Positions 1 to 11,524 are shown, numbered from the stretch's first letter. The stretch: 64,000 bases of DNA from Pachyseris speciosa (GCA_016490735.1 JAEMWC010000247.1:177501-241500); one strand, 5' to 3'. Program-made: numbers and translations. The notes: a model not told the origin generated them from the letters alone.

Positions 1-229
1 GGAAAGCCGTAAAAATCTCGAGCAAAAACTGATCTTTCAAATTGGCACTCTTAATCCCCACGGTATCAACGAGCGCTTTTCATTCAATTAATTTATTCCT
101 GTTTTTCACGTTACCATGTTACCACCAATAGCGTAGCTCCATTTTCTGTATATAAACCATACACAACCCACAATTCCTCGATTCGCTCCGACGAAGGGCT
201 AACGCTCGAAACGTCAGCTAATCGAATCC

Positions 230-260
<31 letters not shown>

Positions 261-292
261 CGTTGATAAACCAAATTTTCGTGTCTCACTTC

Positions 293-305
<13 letters not shown>
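1..305 (+). mobile_element. Penelope-like element, 3' end
   Basis: Bases 2-91 are open and end in a stop. They read like the C-terminus of the GIY-YIG endonuclease half of a Penelope-like (Neptune-type) retroelement, with the motif LEQKLIFQIGTLNPHGIN just before the stop. The following noncoding part carries a compact hairpin motif ending in CTCGAAACGTCAGC, then a tail that recalls the 3' regions of coral Penelope-like elements. The element is truncated by the window edge, so its polymerase part is not visible. The family call rests on recognising the short C-terminal peptide and the hairpin. Confidence 0.6.
180..220 (+). ncRNA. hammerhead-like motif, degenerate core
   Basis: CCGACGA (188-194), a short stem of GGGC with GCTC, then GAAAC (208-212) follow the order of a hammerhead ribozyme core (CUGANGA, stem II, GAAA). 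The second core base is C instead of U, so cleavage activity is doubtful. Penelope-like elements are known to carry hammerhead motifs, and this one lies just after the GIY-YIG stop, where such a motif would be expected. Confidence 0.4.
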
Positions 306-335
<30 letters not shown>

Positions 336-341
336 CTATGA

Positions 342-835
342 CCGATTTAGCTCAGTTGAACACTGAACTATACTGTACGGGAGGTCGTGGGTTGAAACCC
401 CGGGCGGATCAACACTCAGGGTCTTAGCCGTGGGTCCCATCTTACAACACTTGTTTCTGACAATTTGTGAAAAGTCAAAGAACCCACACACTATTCGCAA
501 AAGAGTAGGGGACGTAGTCCTTGGTGTGGTGTTCTAACTCTATCTCGATCTGATTTCATCTGTCTCTCACATTCGTGAGTTGGGTGGGTGAGTGAGATTG
601 GATATGGAATGCGTGTGGCGCCTTTGCATGCCGGCGATCGATCTCACCCCTCAGAAGAATTGGAACCGCCATGAAACTATGTGATATGTGCGGTATATAA
701 ACACATGACCATTACTATATAAATACATTACCATTACTATGTAAATACATTACCATTACTATATAAATACATTACCATTACTATATAAATACATTACCAT
801 TACTATATAAATACATTACCATTACTATTTGGTGA
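342..835 (+). mobile_element. tRNA-derived SINE, family A, copy 1
   Basis: It starts with a decayed tRNA-like head containing A-box (TTAGCTCAGTTG) and B-box (GGTTGAAACCCC) promoter sequences, followed by AACACTCAGGGTCTTA. Near the end is the block CCGCCATGAAACTATGTGATATG, shown here only as a landmark at 668-690. The same head and end blocks occur at 60574-61000, which defines a family with a variable middle. The 3' tail has expanded into 22-bp tandem repeats. Confidence 0.7.
700..830 (+). repeat. 22-bp tandem repeat, SINE tail
   Basis: About six copies of a unit containing AAATACATTACCATTACTAT in direct tandem. It forms the 3' tail of the SINE before it, whose sister copy at 60574-61000 ends in short TTACCA repeats. 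Confidence 0.85.
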
Positions 836-1422
836 TCGCGTTCGCTATCCATCACTCGAGAGATTACCACAGCAACCGTTGCTTTGTTTGTTTAAGCTAT
901 TTTGGATTTCCAAATCATTTGTTTTCATTTTAGGGGAGGGGAATACTGTTCTTGTACAAAGGAGGACGAGAGTAGAGGATGCCCAAGGTAATAGGATGAA
1001 ATGTTGAAATGACACGAAATGAGTGACCAAGTCGATCCAAGACTATTTTCATGAGCGTGTGACTGGTACTTAAGCTACAGTGAGGAGATTTTATTTCTCA
1101 GTAGAAGGTTCAGTATTTTAAAGTAGAATTCAGAATTTTGTGGGACCTGCTAGAGCTGGCATTTAATCAGGTATTCAGAAATTGATACATTCCGTTTGGG
1201 AAATGTTCAATCTGAGCTGGTCATGGTCATAGTTTTACTGAAATGTAAAAGTGTCCTAAGTGGCTTATTCAGGTAGTCATAATAAATTCTTAATGTTTCG
1301 TTACCTCAATTTTAAGAAAACACACCTCACGACCTTTCGCTTATCAAATGTAACTTTGTGTGTCACATTGTCATTCTATAGCTCACAAAAAACTCACCAT
1401 TTCATTTTTGCGTTTCTAATAG

Positions 1423-4400
1423 CAATGACGGCAAAATATGCAATGGTCAAGGAACTTGTAAATGCGGCAAGTGCTACTGCAAAGACACGGAGGTGAGTTA
1501 CATCAAGCCTTTATCAGACCATATCAATGGTCTTTTCATTGAAGCCTGGTCGACTCATAAGTTGGACATAGAGAGCCTAGATTCTGTTTTAGCGGATAGA
1601 AACTAAATCAAAGAAATTCCTGGATGTATTCCTTGGAAGCTCAAGGGTGCGATGTATCTGTGATGATGCAATTATCAAATGTTACTACTGCGTATTTTTA
1701 CATGAATGCAGTAGTGTTCCCTCAGCCTTCCGTCGCCTCTCTAATCATCTGTCTTTTTCCCTTCTTCCTTGCTATGGTGGAACATTTCCGCCGGGTACAC
1801 CACTGCCACTTGAAAGAGTTCTTCAGAACGTTTTGCAAAGAAATCCCATTTTAACCCTTTGCAGCCTAGAGAACATTATTAATAATACTACTCTTAGCGA
1901 TCACGTCTTTTAACGGCTGGTTGGCATCCGTGTCCTAATAATTTTATTGAAAGAAGGTTGGTTATCCAAGGCTTAGGGTTACTTTACGTAGTAAACAACG
2001 CTTAGTATCTTACTGGATCTCGCAAGCTGCTACCCTTGGAAATTTGAAAAGTTCTTATTTATCGATTTATTATCATCTGAACTTGTTTATTTTCCTTTTA
2101 TCTACAAAGGAGGATGCTAACGGTTTGATTTATGGGGACAAGTGTGAATGCGACACTCTAAGTTGTCCAAAAGACCCTGAAAATGAAGAGATTTGTGGAG
2201 GCTCAGGTCGGCTCATTAGTGAATACATTTATCGATTTCGATACCTTTATCGATTCCGAACCAGGCATGCATCTCTCAAAACTTTGAAGCCATTCCGGGC
2301 CCAAGAGATGTTTTTCAAGTCGGTTTTCTTTCGATTGGTACAAACTTTTTGAACAAACTAACACAAATTATTTCTCATTGATCAGTTTTATATCGTTCTT
2401 TCATAAAATATTCTTTTAAAAATATTTTGATATGAACATAGTGCAACTGAAATAGTTTTTAGTGCTCGAAAACTTTTCGTTTAGTCTCACGAAAACGCGC
2501 AGCAGTACCAAGAGAAGTAAAATTTATTCGTCAATAAGCACAGGGTGCGAAGGCGTGCGAAAGAAACGATGTATACACATTTGAAACCTGAGAACGTCCA
2601 CCAATAAAACTGCAACAGTTCCATCTCAGTAGCCATATGTTACGCCCTGATATGTGAGTGGCCTTAGTGCCTTTAGAGTGGCTTCAGCTTACATGATCAC
2701 ATTAATTTGTGAAGTATCCTGATATATTATCAATTGACTTTGATTCTTTTGTGCAACAGAGCGCGGATTTTGTGACTGTGGACTGTGCAACTGTACAGAA
2801 AAATGGACGGGGCCTTCTTGTAGCTGCAGTTTAGACGTGGAAAGTTGTATTAAGGATGGGGTAAGGTTTAAGCTGTCCGGCGAAGCTGGTATTTCCACTA
2901 ATCTATCCCTTTCGAACATCACTGAGTTCGTTTCCACGAGCGTGTTTTTAAGATAATCCACCATCAGATATGACTCTTTAAGCGAAATGCGCTCGGAAGC
3001 AGGAAGTCGAACCTCTCACCTTCCGGATTTTATCAGTTGCACTGCTGTACTCCTGTATCATGGGAGAGCCACTTGTAGTGAACGAGTTCATTCAGCTGGA
3101 TGAGTCCAACTTAGTTTATTACACTGTAACAAAACTCTCTCGCGACACCATTAAAATAAATAAACGCCCTTCAGGTGCTGAAAAATGCATATTATGATAA
3201 TTGTTCACGTAAAGATTTAGTTTGCTATACTTCGTGTTTACTTTTCTGGGGGCAAAAATATTAACTTGTGACTCAAGAATGCTGCTTCTTTTATCAGGTT
3301 GTTTGTAGCGGAAGGGGGACATGCAGGTGCGGGGTTTGCGTATGCAACGCTTCTTTGCCCTACCGGGGAACTTTCTGCGATGAGTGCGTGGTAAGTATAC
3401 AGAACACCATGGTCGAGCTTACTCTTGCTCTTATGTCGTTTAATAGGTTTGCGGGTGCAATCTGTTTCGTTTGTGTCTGATCTGTATCGTCTTCTGGAAT
3501 GAACAGGTGTTTTTTCAGGTAGTTATGCCGACGGGTTGTACCGTTATGCGAACTCATAAGTGAACTAAGTATTTTTTTATGCTTTCAGAGTCAACTTTAT
3601 TTCAATGTCAATCTTCTAGCTAGCCTATAATTAGATCCACTGATTACCAATATACTTTCTTTTTAGTTATAACAATTCATAACGCTGGTTCTTTAAGTAG
3701 TAGACACATGATACTTGCCATTGACATTTTTAATAAAGAAAGATCTTCATCAGACCCTTGTATAATCACCGTTAAATATAGAAACGATCTCTTAGAATTA
3801 TCTGCAGCAGCTGCCCTCTACAACGTGCTACATGCGTAGGTATGCATATAGGGCGTATGTACGTTACGTCATCACCGCCATGTTGGTGTACCGTGAACAA
3901 AAGATTTCTCGCGAGCTTCTTTTGTTATTGTCCACCAACATGGCCGCCAACCCATTGTCATTCGAATCTCTGGAGACTGGTTGCATACACTTTATATGTT
4001 TCCCTTGTCCTTGAATCTCTAGGGCTGTACGAGAACTTGCGAAGCTAATCGAGCATGCGTGGAATGCCGTATGTTTGGAAGCGGCGAATATACCGGTGAC
4101 CTTTGCGCAAGAAATTGCAAAGATTTCAATTTCAAACCAGTGGACAAGTTGCAACCAGGTTAGTATGCTACCTAGATTTTGGGAGTACTCGCTATCTGGG
4201 CGAGTGACGTCCAGATTGCACTATCCCGGATACGTTTTCACTAGTCAAAAAGGATCCACCAAAAATATTAAGTAGCTTCAAAGAAAAAAACCAAAGACTC
4301 TTACTGTCAATTTTAAAGTAAGTTTAATTGATAAATGTACCTTAGAACTCTTACTTTGCTCGTAAACTTTTGCGAGTAAACTTGTTGGAAGTGCTCATTC

Positions 4401-7400
4401 TCGCGGGCTCATAAAAATGGTTGCGGTCCTTGTTATCGAAGGAGTTTCCGATTGAAAGATTGGCGTCATAAAATTTGATAATCAAACCTTCTTATTCTAG
4501 TCAAAATTTAAGAAAAAAGGTACATTATTGGAAAAAAATCTTACGATATTGTTAAAAGGAAGCGGAATAGAATAATGATTCCGTGCAAGGCAGCGTTGAC
4601 GGGCAAAGAAACCTCAAGAACCCTCAAGTTTAGCTTTTGGAAGAGCACTCGAGTGTTCCTGGTCGATCTCACTTGCCATATAGAGCCACTTCGCAGACAT
4701 CTACGGCTAAAGGGCCTTGGCTGGCAAGGCTGATCTTCGTCCTGCTATTATCTTTCCTCGGCTATACCGCCACACAGCATTTCGAACCAAACATTCATGG
4801 AATGAACTCTCATCTGTGTTACGATTAAATATAAACTTATTCCAGGCTCTCAGAGTAGATGGGGCTAGTCAAACAAATTGCTGCATTTTCTTCACTAGTT
4901 CTCGCCTGCCCCAACTATTTTCTCCTGGAACAAGCTCATATAAATTAAATACCTAAATGGTTTGAACCCAGGAGTCATATCATAACTAAGTGAAGTACGA
5001 TAGTCCGGGTGAGTGCAGTCCTGAGAAGGACAACTTAGGCAGTCTTCACAAAAGATATACCTGAAAATCGGCCGTCTCTCCATGAAACGCAATCTCCAGT
5101 AGCCGTGGGTAGACCTAAACCTGACTCGATCTTCAATCCTAAACTTTTGTTTCGTGTGTTATGAATTTAACACCTGAAGTAAAGCCTGCCTTAAACGTCT
5201 TCTTCTCCATCGAAAAACGCCCCCTGCTGGGATTGCGGAACAGATCTGATTTAGATATATATTCTTCTCACCTCATCCGTTTAAAATTGTCTCCGCCTTG
5301 CAGACTAACACTTTGTTGTTTGCGTGCATGGCTTTTCCCTTTTTTAGGCATGGGCAAACAGTGCCGTTTTCAAGATGACGAGGACTGTTATCTGACGTTC
5401 GCCTACAGGACAGATTCAGATGGACAGTTATTAATCTCTACACAGAAGAAGAAAGGTTGGCTGACAAGTCATTTTGATTGATGTTAGCATTTAAATAACT
5501 CAACGAAAGAGAACCAAACTTAGGGCGCGTCCCTCCAAGACTATTCCGGAGTGGAGATATTCAGATCATGAATAGACAGCAATCGTGTTCTATCTATTTA
5601 ACAATTAAATTGGGAGCTCGAGATTTCTATCGCGTGATAGCTGATGAGGGCGCAGCCCGAATCAGCTATTACGCCTAAAAGTGGAGAGCGAACAATCTAA
5701 GTTGTTTTAGTATAAATCTGCTAGTCGTTCAAGAATAAACAAGTAAATTATCTAAATCCTCCTCACAGACACTTCTAAAACACGAAGAAGCGGCCGCCAT
5801 TTTGTTGCCAACTGCTATTCATTATCTACAACAGAATAGATAGTGAGTAGTGTAGCCAATAAGAGAACGGCATTCGTTATAGAACCCTTGTTGATTTATA
5901 GTAATCCGGAGAAGAGATACTCGGATCGTGAATAGACAGCAATCGTGTTATATTGGGTCCTATTATGTTTTCGGAACAGATCGATTACCTTTCGGTTCAC
6001 TCATATCTGCCTCCGATAGAACAAACAAAATAAACAGAACAAGGTTTAATCGGTATACGCAGAATATGAGTTCTTTTGGGAAGGTTTGGTGGGAAAATGG
6101 TGCGCGGCCCACCGTGCTTTATGACATTGGCCCAGACTATTTCGCAGGCCCGTCTCGGGTCACATCTGCCGAGAGTACTCCGTTTTTAGAATATGCGTGT
6201 TTTTAAAAAAATAATAACAACCTTATCCAACGTATTCACACTTTCCCAAATCCGGATAATCTTCAACAGCATGGATATTGCTTATTGTTACCATTCGCAG
6301 CAATAAAGAGTATCAAAAATAACGTAATCTAAAACAAAACTCTTCAAAATATTCTAACATTTCATGCTTCTCATTTCAGACTGCCCATCTGAGATGCATG
6401 CCTTAGCAGTAATTCTTAGCGTTATAGGAGCCGTGTTAGCTGTCGCTTTAGCTCTGCTGCTGATCTGGCGAGTGCTAGCTACGATACAGGTAAGTTTAGA
6501 TAAAAGCTTCGTGATCCGTACGCTAGCTTCAGTGCTGTAGCTTGCTTCTTCACTCATTGGGAAAGCCCCCTCAAACACCACGCCATCATTTGGCATCGGT
6601 TAGTCTTTTGGCTGTCATGCAAACTCAGAACCAGCCTGTTAACTACCCAAAGCCTGGCTCATTCCAGTATGCCAGAAATGTACTGTCTGTCAGTGAAATT
6701 TTTACAGTTTAGATTTTGCTACAGGCTAGTTGATGAAAAATCGATTATTACTGGATGAATATCGACTACAATTGATTGCCGTTGACCACTGCTTATCACA
6801 ATCCCGGGTCTGAGTCATGATGTGTGATTGCAGTTCCTCATGATGTGTGATTGCAGTTCCAGATCATTTGCAGCAGCCTTTTAGTGTACTTTCATCAAAA
6901 TAAATATATGTTTTCAAACATAATGGCCTGAGAACCGCTATCCTGTAAGCATTCGTACTCTGTTCCTGATCACCCGCACGAGCGGACGGCACACGATCCT
7001 GTGCACTAGATCTAAAACGGGGTACAGGAGAAGAAAGAGACTACTGGCAGTCAACTGAAGACTCACAAGAGCCTTTTAAGGAGACAGCTTACAGGAGAAT
7101 CTTTGTTGACAAAGTCATTGTTTACATTTTGCATTTTTACATTTATTACACCATAAGTTAAAAACATGTGGACACTATAGACCTAAAAGGGCAGGTCACT
7201 TTTGGTAAGCAGTGTGACTTTTAGTCTGATTTGTTGAATATTGTCGGAGAAACTGGTAACTATTCATTTTTCAGGACCGAAGAGAATTTGCGCAGTTTGA
7301 AAAAGAACAACAGAATGCAAAGTGTGTCATGGTAAGTGACAGCACATCTAATTTTATAGCTGAAGTGGTGAATTTTTATGACTTTTATATACTCTATGAG

Positions 7401-8193
7401 TCAAATAATGTGGTAAAGTAGGCCTGTACTAAGTGGAGGAAACCAGCGGCACGTTGGCGTCTTTTTTTAAAGCGTTCGGTAAAACATCATAATTTCACTT
7501 GCCTAACTTCTATATTATCCAGCAGAACGCCTTCAAATGTGTATCTATATTAACCGCTTAACTGCCTTATGATATACTCAATACATCATAAACACCGTTA
7601 GTGCTTTGAAAACCTGCAGCTTTTCCAGATGCCTTGCTATGGTTGAAATAAACCATTCTTATTGTCAAATGCTCAGACTTTATCACTTCGTAAACTGACC
7701 AAAACTCCCAATTTTCATAGAAAATGACCGTTTATTTTATTGCAAAACCAAAACTGTTGGCTTCGAATGCCCTTTCACAACACCAAAAATACGCAACTTT
7801 GCCTTGAAGTTTTTGGGACAAAAATATCTTTTGAAGCTAAAAGTCTGCGTTGGCAGCAAACTTTAACTCCACTTCTCACATATTCCTGGTCACATCTTTA
7901 GTGCGACGCGGATAACGCTTTTGATTTCACTTGCACTCACTGGTTTGTAATTTTCGCCTTTGTGACCCAATGGAATTCTAGGTAATTCTTGTATAACGGC
8001 CACATGGAAGTCCCCTCATTTCCATTTCAGATATTTTTTAGAACTGTGACGAGCCACCGGTCCTGTTGACAAAAAAGTGAACCGATTGCATTATTTACAA
8101 GTCAAAACTCGCCAAAATTGCCATGCCAGGTCCAGGAAATCACTCACAGAACGGCCAGAAACACAACCTCACTTCGGAATCGCAGTGACTCGC

Positions 8194-8247
<54 letters not shown>

Positions 8248-8363
8248 TTAGAACTTATGTAGCGCATTTTCCATGTGTATATGATCAAATGCGCTTTACA
8301 AGCAGATGAAATTGGAATTTGGAAATGTTGGTTTTTGTGGAGAGGAGAAAACCGGAGAACCCG

Positions 8364-8407
<44 letters not shown>

Positions 8408-8556
8408 AACCCACATATGACGCCGAGTCCGGGAATCGAACCCGGGCCACATTGGTGGAAGGCGAGTGCTCTCACCACTGCGCCATCCCTGCTCCCCCAA
8501 CGCAAGAAACATGGCGGCGCCCACTTGCTGTGAAAATGGCTCGAAAAAGACACATA

Positions 8557-8614
<58 letters not shown>

Positions 8615-10318
8615 CAATCTTTAAGGAGGAAACATCCGTCACGCAAATACGTGGTTTTCAGGGAGGTCCTCCATAAAAATAAAAAGTATTAATACTACCA
8701 AACGATCAGTTACATCTATTTTCCGCAAAAAGACCTTCACTGGTGTTCTTACCAATTATTTCAGTTTTGCCCCATTGTCATACAAACTGGGACTAGTTCG
8801 GACATTAATTGACAGAGTCTACAAAATTAATAATACATGGTTTGGCTGTCATAAAGACATCAAAGAACTTGTTTTCATTTTACGGAAGAACTGTTTCCCA
8901 AATTCGATCGTCGATAAAATTATTCGTAAGTATATTTGAAATGCAGTTAATGAAGCTAGCCCATAGAGAGGCCACAATGTTGGGACCAACAAACCTTCTA
9001 CACATTACTATAAACTTCCTTTCGCGGGCCGTTTTTCCAGCGTTACACAAAATAAACTTAGAAAACTGCTAAGACAATATTGTAGTAATGTTGACATCAA
9101 GCTAGTTTTTTCCACTTTTAAGGTTAGACAATTGTTCAGCGTGAAAGATTTCGTACCACAGGGTCTTCGTTCGCATGTTGTTTATAAATTTGTTTGTGCT
9201 GGCTGTAATGCTAGTTACATTTCTACTCGCGTTCCGGAGCACCTTGTGTCCGCCGACAAGGCTTTTCATGTTTACAAGCATTATGTGTCATCTCAGGCTT
9301 GTCGAGACTCCTGTTCTACGGAATGTTTCACTGTTTTAGACTCTGCAACCTCTAAGTTTCAAATTAAAGTTAAAGAGGCTCTGCATATTAAATGGGAGAG
9401 GCCTGTTTTAAACCAACAGTTACAACATGTTGGATCAGTAACCCTTTCTATTTAGTAAGTTTTGAAGTCGAATACCTCATGTTTTATACTTGTTTCATTA
9501 TTATTCAAATAATAGTTAATTCTTGTAATATGAAACTCTGTATACAGTTAAAATTCAAATTGTAACGAACATTTGCAACTGAAGATGGCATAAGTATGTC
9601 GAAACATGTCATGTTTTAAACTTAAAAGTGTTGTTTTATTTTTTCAAAAAGTATTAAAATCTAAAATAAGAAATACAAATGTCACAGATCTAAAAACTAT
9701 CAAAAACTACGTACTGTCCCAAAAACTATTTACAAATAATTATCTATCAACAATACGGCGTTCATCTAAAATATTTATCCATTATCTAAAAATGTCAAAA
9801 TTGTTGCTACAGTTATCGTTTACAAACAAACGACAGCTAGCGTGACGAGCGTGAAAAGAAAAACGGAGCCTTCGGTGACCAGCACAATATCCGTGGTAAC
9901 CCCTTATTTGGAATAGTGAGGTCGTCTTGACCTCCTACCCTTAGGAAATTGCAAAAACGACTTACAAAAAGTCGGCAGTGAAGTTGTTAAGAAAAAAATT
10001 TCTACAGAGAAATACAGAAGTTGGATCACACACTTCATCCAATTTCCGTTTCCGTTTTAAAATTACCCATTTGTCACTGTTTTATTTCTTTGCCCACTTT
10101 TTACCTTTTTCCATATAATAAACTGTATATAACGTTACTATGAAAGGGGAGTCTTCTATCACGAGACTTATGATTCATGGAAAGATGGAGAAGTGTAACA
10201 TGTATAATGCCACTCATCCTCACAGTATTTCATTTTTATTTGATAACAGGCCGAGAATCCGATCTTCCAGCCAACAACAACAACTTTCCAGAATCCCATG
10301 TACGGAGTCAAAACATAG
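1423..10318 (+). CDS. integrin beta subunit, 3' portion (9 exons)
   Basis: Coding exons with GT/AG borders and compatible phases: 1423-1492, 2110-2206, 2760-2860, 3298-3390, 4023-4158, 5348-5455, 6380-6489, 7275-7331 and 10250-10318. The first four encode cysteine-rich I-EGF modules (CNGQGTCKCGKCYC, CGLCNC, CSGRGTCRCGVCVC). The next two encode the beta-tail domain. Exon 6380-6489 gives the single membrane helix (AVILSVIGAVLAVALALLLI). Exon 7275-7331 gives the conserved membrane-proximal DRREFAQFEKE, and the last exon gives NPIF and NPMY, the talin and kindlin docking sites, before the stop. Integrin beta pairs with an alpha chain at the cell surface and links extracellular matrix to actin. 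The ligand-binding head lies upstream of this window. Possible small losses at exon edges aside, the reading frame is intact. Confidence 0.95.
3868..3955. repeat. short foldback element with CCATGTTGGTG ends
   Basis: CCGCCATGTTGGTG (near 3878) and CACCAACATGGCGGC-like sequence (near 3935) face each other, with AACAAAAGA and TCTTTTGTT as further arms. It lies in an integrin intron. The same inverted ends occur at 31138-31246 and 37649-37694, so this is a small dispersed MITE-like family. Confidence 0.6.
5546..5950 (+). repeat. direct repeat pair, 44 bp, 360 bp apart
   Basis: CCGGAG..GAATAGACAGCAATCGTGTT occurs at about 5546-5590 and again at 5906-5950 with a few mismatches, inside an integrin intron. 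Between them is a small inverted repeat (CTATCGCGTGATAGCTGATG with ATCAGCTATTACGC). The pair could be the ends of a decayed insertion. No protein is encoded between the copies. Confidence 0.5.
6380..6489 (+). CDS. integrin beta transmembrane exon
   Basis: Phase 1 entry after TTTCAG and exit before GTAAGT. It encodes a short juxtamembrane DCPSE, then about 20 hydrophobic residues, then WRVLATIQ. This order matches the end of the beta-tail, the helix and the start of the cytoplasmic tail in integrin beta chains. It is part of the gene spanning 1423-10318. Confidence 0.93.
6818..6861 (+). repeat. short tandem duplication
   Basis: TGATGTGTGATTGCAGTTCC occurs twice in direct succession, about 23 bp apart, in an integrin intron. 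It looks like a simple replication slippage product. Confidence 0.7.
8190..8497 (-). mobile_element. tRNA-derived SINE, family C, copy 1
   Basis: Read on the minus strand it begins GGGAGCAGGGATGGCGCAG (A box), then GGTTCGATTCCCGG (B box) and a body with CTCCGAGAGGTTTTTCTCCGG. It ends in an (ATT)n tail, seen as (AAT)n at 8191-8248 on the plus strand. The anticodon loop CTTCCAC suggests descent from a tRNA-Gly(TCC). A second copy lies at 18897-19195 in the opposite orientation, inside a LINE. Confidence 0.8.
8556..8612. repeat. (AAT)n microsatellite
   Basis: About 19 uninterrupted AAT units. It lies between the SINE on its left and the Penelope-like remnant on its right. It may be the tail of another insertion. 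Confidence 0.95.
8640..9470 (+). pseudogene. Penelope-like retroelement remnant (RT end, GIY-YIG)
   Basis: About 8690-8940 encodes the linker after the reverse transcriptase (KTFTGVLTNYFSFAPLSYKL, then LVRTLIDRVYKINNTWFG). After a frame break, 9132-9455 encodes a GIY-YIG nuclease-like piece: VVYKFVCAGCNASYIS, with the Y-[ITV]-x motif altered, and a terminal RPVLNQQLQH. Penelope-like elements combine a telomerase-like reverse transcriptase with this endonuclease. The upstream polymerase is missing and the frame is interrupted, so the copy is dead. It sits in the last integrin intron. Confidence 0.75.
9566..9625 (+). ncRNA. candidate hammerhead ribozyme of Penelope-like element
   Basis: CTGAAGA (9579-9585) fits the CUGANGA core. 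It is followed by a 5-bp stem of GGCAT with ATGTC and then GAAAC (9601-9605). ACATG/CATGT can then close a minimal stem III. The motif lies about 120 bp after the GIY-YIG stop, where Penelope-like elements carry type I hammerheads. Stem I pairing (CATTT with AAAGTG) is weak, so self-cleavage is uncertain. Confidence 0.5.
10250..10318 (+). CDS. integrin beta terminal exon, NPxF/NPxY tail
   Basis: Encodes AENPIFQPTTTTFQNPMYGVKT and the stop codon, entering in phase 0 after GATAACAG. The spacing between the two NPx(F/Y) motifs and the threonine run between them match animal integrin beta tails. A phenylalanine replaces the tyrosine in the membrane-proximal motif, which would remove that phosphorylation site while keeping the turn that talin binds. 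Confidence 0.93.
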   Translation, partial: AENPIFQPTTTTFQNPMYGVKT

Positions 10319-11052
10319 GGCAAGATCCGAAGAAATCGTGGTAGCGGCCTAAACACATTTCATGACATGAAGTTTTTGCTGAAATCATGGTGGCCAAAGA
10401 TCAAAATATATCCGCAGCGATATATTGCTTGTGGTGATGAGACGGTGTAAAATAGTCAGGATTTTAGCGATGTGAAGTAGCCTTAAATGTTGGAAGTTTG
10501 CAACTTTCGTTTAGTTGTACGGCGGAACAACTTGTTTGGGTTATATGTTCAATAGGGAAGGAAAAATATCCGCCAAACGACGAACACAAGGAGATTTATA
10601 GAAACACTAGATATGTTTGTAGGCATCAGTTTATGCGTAAAGTGAACTGTATGTAAAACTCACGGGTTGGTGTTTTTTTAGTTGACCTTGCCGAAAATAC
10701 CAAATAACGCGTGAAAAGGAGAACACTCTTATGAAAACATATTCCAAACCTATTGCATGCTTGTTTTTAGAAACGCACTGTTTGATTCGTTTTAGCATAA
10801 TTCATGCAAGCGACGGGTAACAAAGAACGAGCTGACACACTGCCTGGTGTATTTTTAAAATCTGTTTAATTCTATTAAAACGAGTTTTTAGATGGAACGT
10901 AAAACTCTTAAAACGGTGTTAAATCCAAAGTTGTTGTTTAGAAATCGCGAAAGAGGGATTGCCCCTTTGCCGAGAAAACATTGTAAACAGCTACACGTTT
11001 GAGTGTTTCTGGGGATTATGGAAATCAAGTCATGATCTCATGATCATCATTC

Positions 11053-11062
11053 TTTCACTTTC
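11053..11062 (-). promoter_or_regulatory. ISRE-like motif, distal
   Basis: TTTCACTTTC is a perfect match to TTTCNNTTTC, the reverse complement of the interferon-stimulated response element core GAAANNGAAA bound by IRF proteins. It lies about 460 bp upstream of the GBP-S74 start codon. Vertebrate GBP genes are controlled through such elements. Function here is inference. Confidence 0.45.
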
Positions 11063-11348
11063 ATTACCGTGCTCATGAATCTCCGATCAAGTGTTTGGAA
11101 AACCAGGCCGCAAATGAATTATTCTGAAAAGCTGGCAGGTGGACGTTCCTTTCCACAAAAGCATGTGGGAATGGGGTTTACTGATTTCGTAAGAAATGAC
11201 GACTAGTGAATAAGAATGATATTATCCGACGGGGACATTCCCCGACCACATCTACATGAGCAGTACAAACCGAAAGACCCTTGCATATTTGTCATGAAGG
11301 CATGCATTGTAAAGGTGCTAAAAATAGCGATGAGGAGCCAAAGTACGA

Positions 11349-11358
11349 TTTCACTTTC
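11349..11358 (-). promoter_or_regulatory. ISRE-like motif, proximal
   Basis: TTTCACTTTC again, within a 13-base block (TTTCACTTTCATT) identical to the one at 11053-11065. It lies about 165 bp upstream of the ATG at 11525, a plausible promoter position. Two identical copies within 300 bp make chance less likely but do not exclude it. Confidence 0.5.
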
Positions 11359-11467
11359 ATTCTCGAAGACTAAGTTGCTGAGAAAATATGCAAAACTCTC
11401 CTGAATAATTATGATGTAAAGGGAAGGTAAATTCCCTGTAGACATGAGATAACCATTCTAATAGAGC

Positions 11468-11475
11468 TTTCACTT
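11468..11475 (-). promoter_or_regulatory. IRF half-site near the start codon
   Basis: TTTCACTT, reverse AAGTGAAA, fits the AANNGAAA IRF core and lies about 50 bp before the ATG. It is weaker evidence than the two full decamers and would be common by chance. Confidence 0.3.
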
Positions 11476-11524
11476 GAAGCCTTAACTTCACTACTGCGGA
11501 GAACTTTCTGTGAAGAGGAACAAG

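Larger units (their letters stand above)
10319..11524. other. intergenic region upstream of the GBP-S74 gene
   Basis: No supported coding sequence. It separates the integrin stop from the next start codon and contains the three interferon-response-like motifs listed separately. The rest is AT-rich unique-looking sequence in which I recognise nothing. Confidence 0.6.

Noticed and set aside
8275..8676. Open frames of 110-133 codons on both strands with long Asn, Ile or Tyr runs
   Set aside because: They are translations of the (AAT)n repeats and the SINE.
9884..9918. NPLF-containing peptide as an alternative integrin tail
   Set aside because: No acceptor precedes it in a matching phase, while the exon at 10250-10318 has a clean acceptor and both NPx motifs.
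11510..11524. A start for the GBP-S74 protein at 11510
   Set aside because: The codon at 11510 is GTG. The first ATG in frame is at 11525 and directly precedes the signal peptide, so that start was used.
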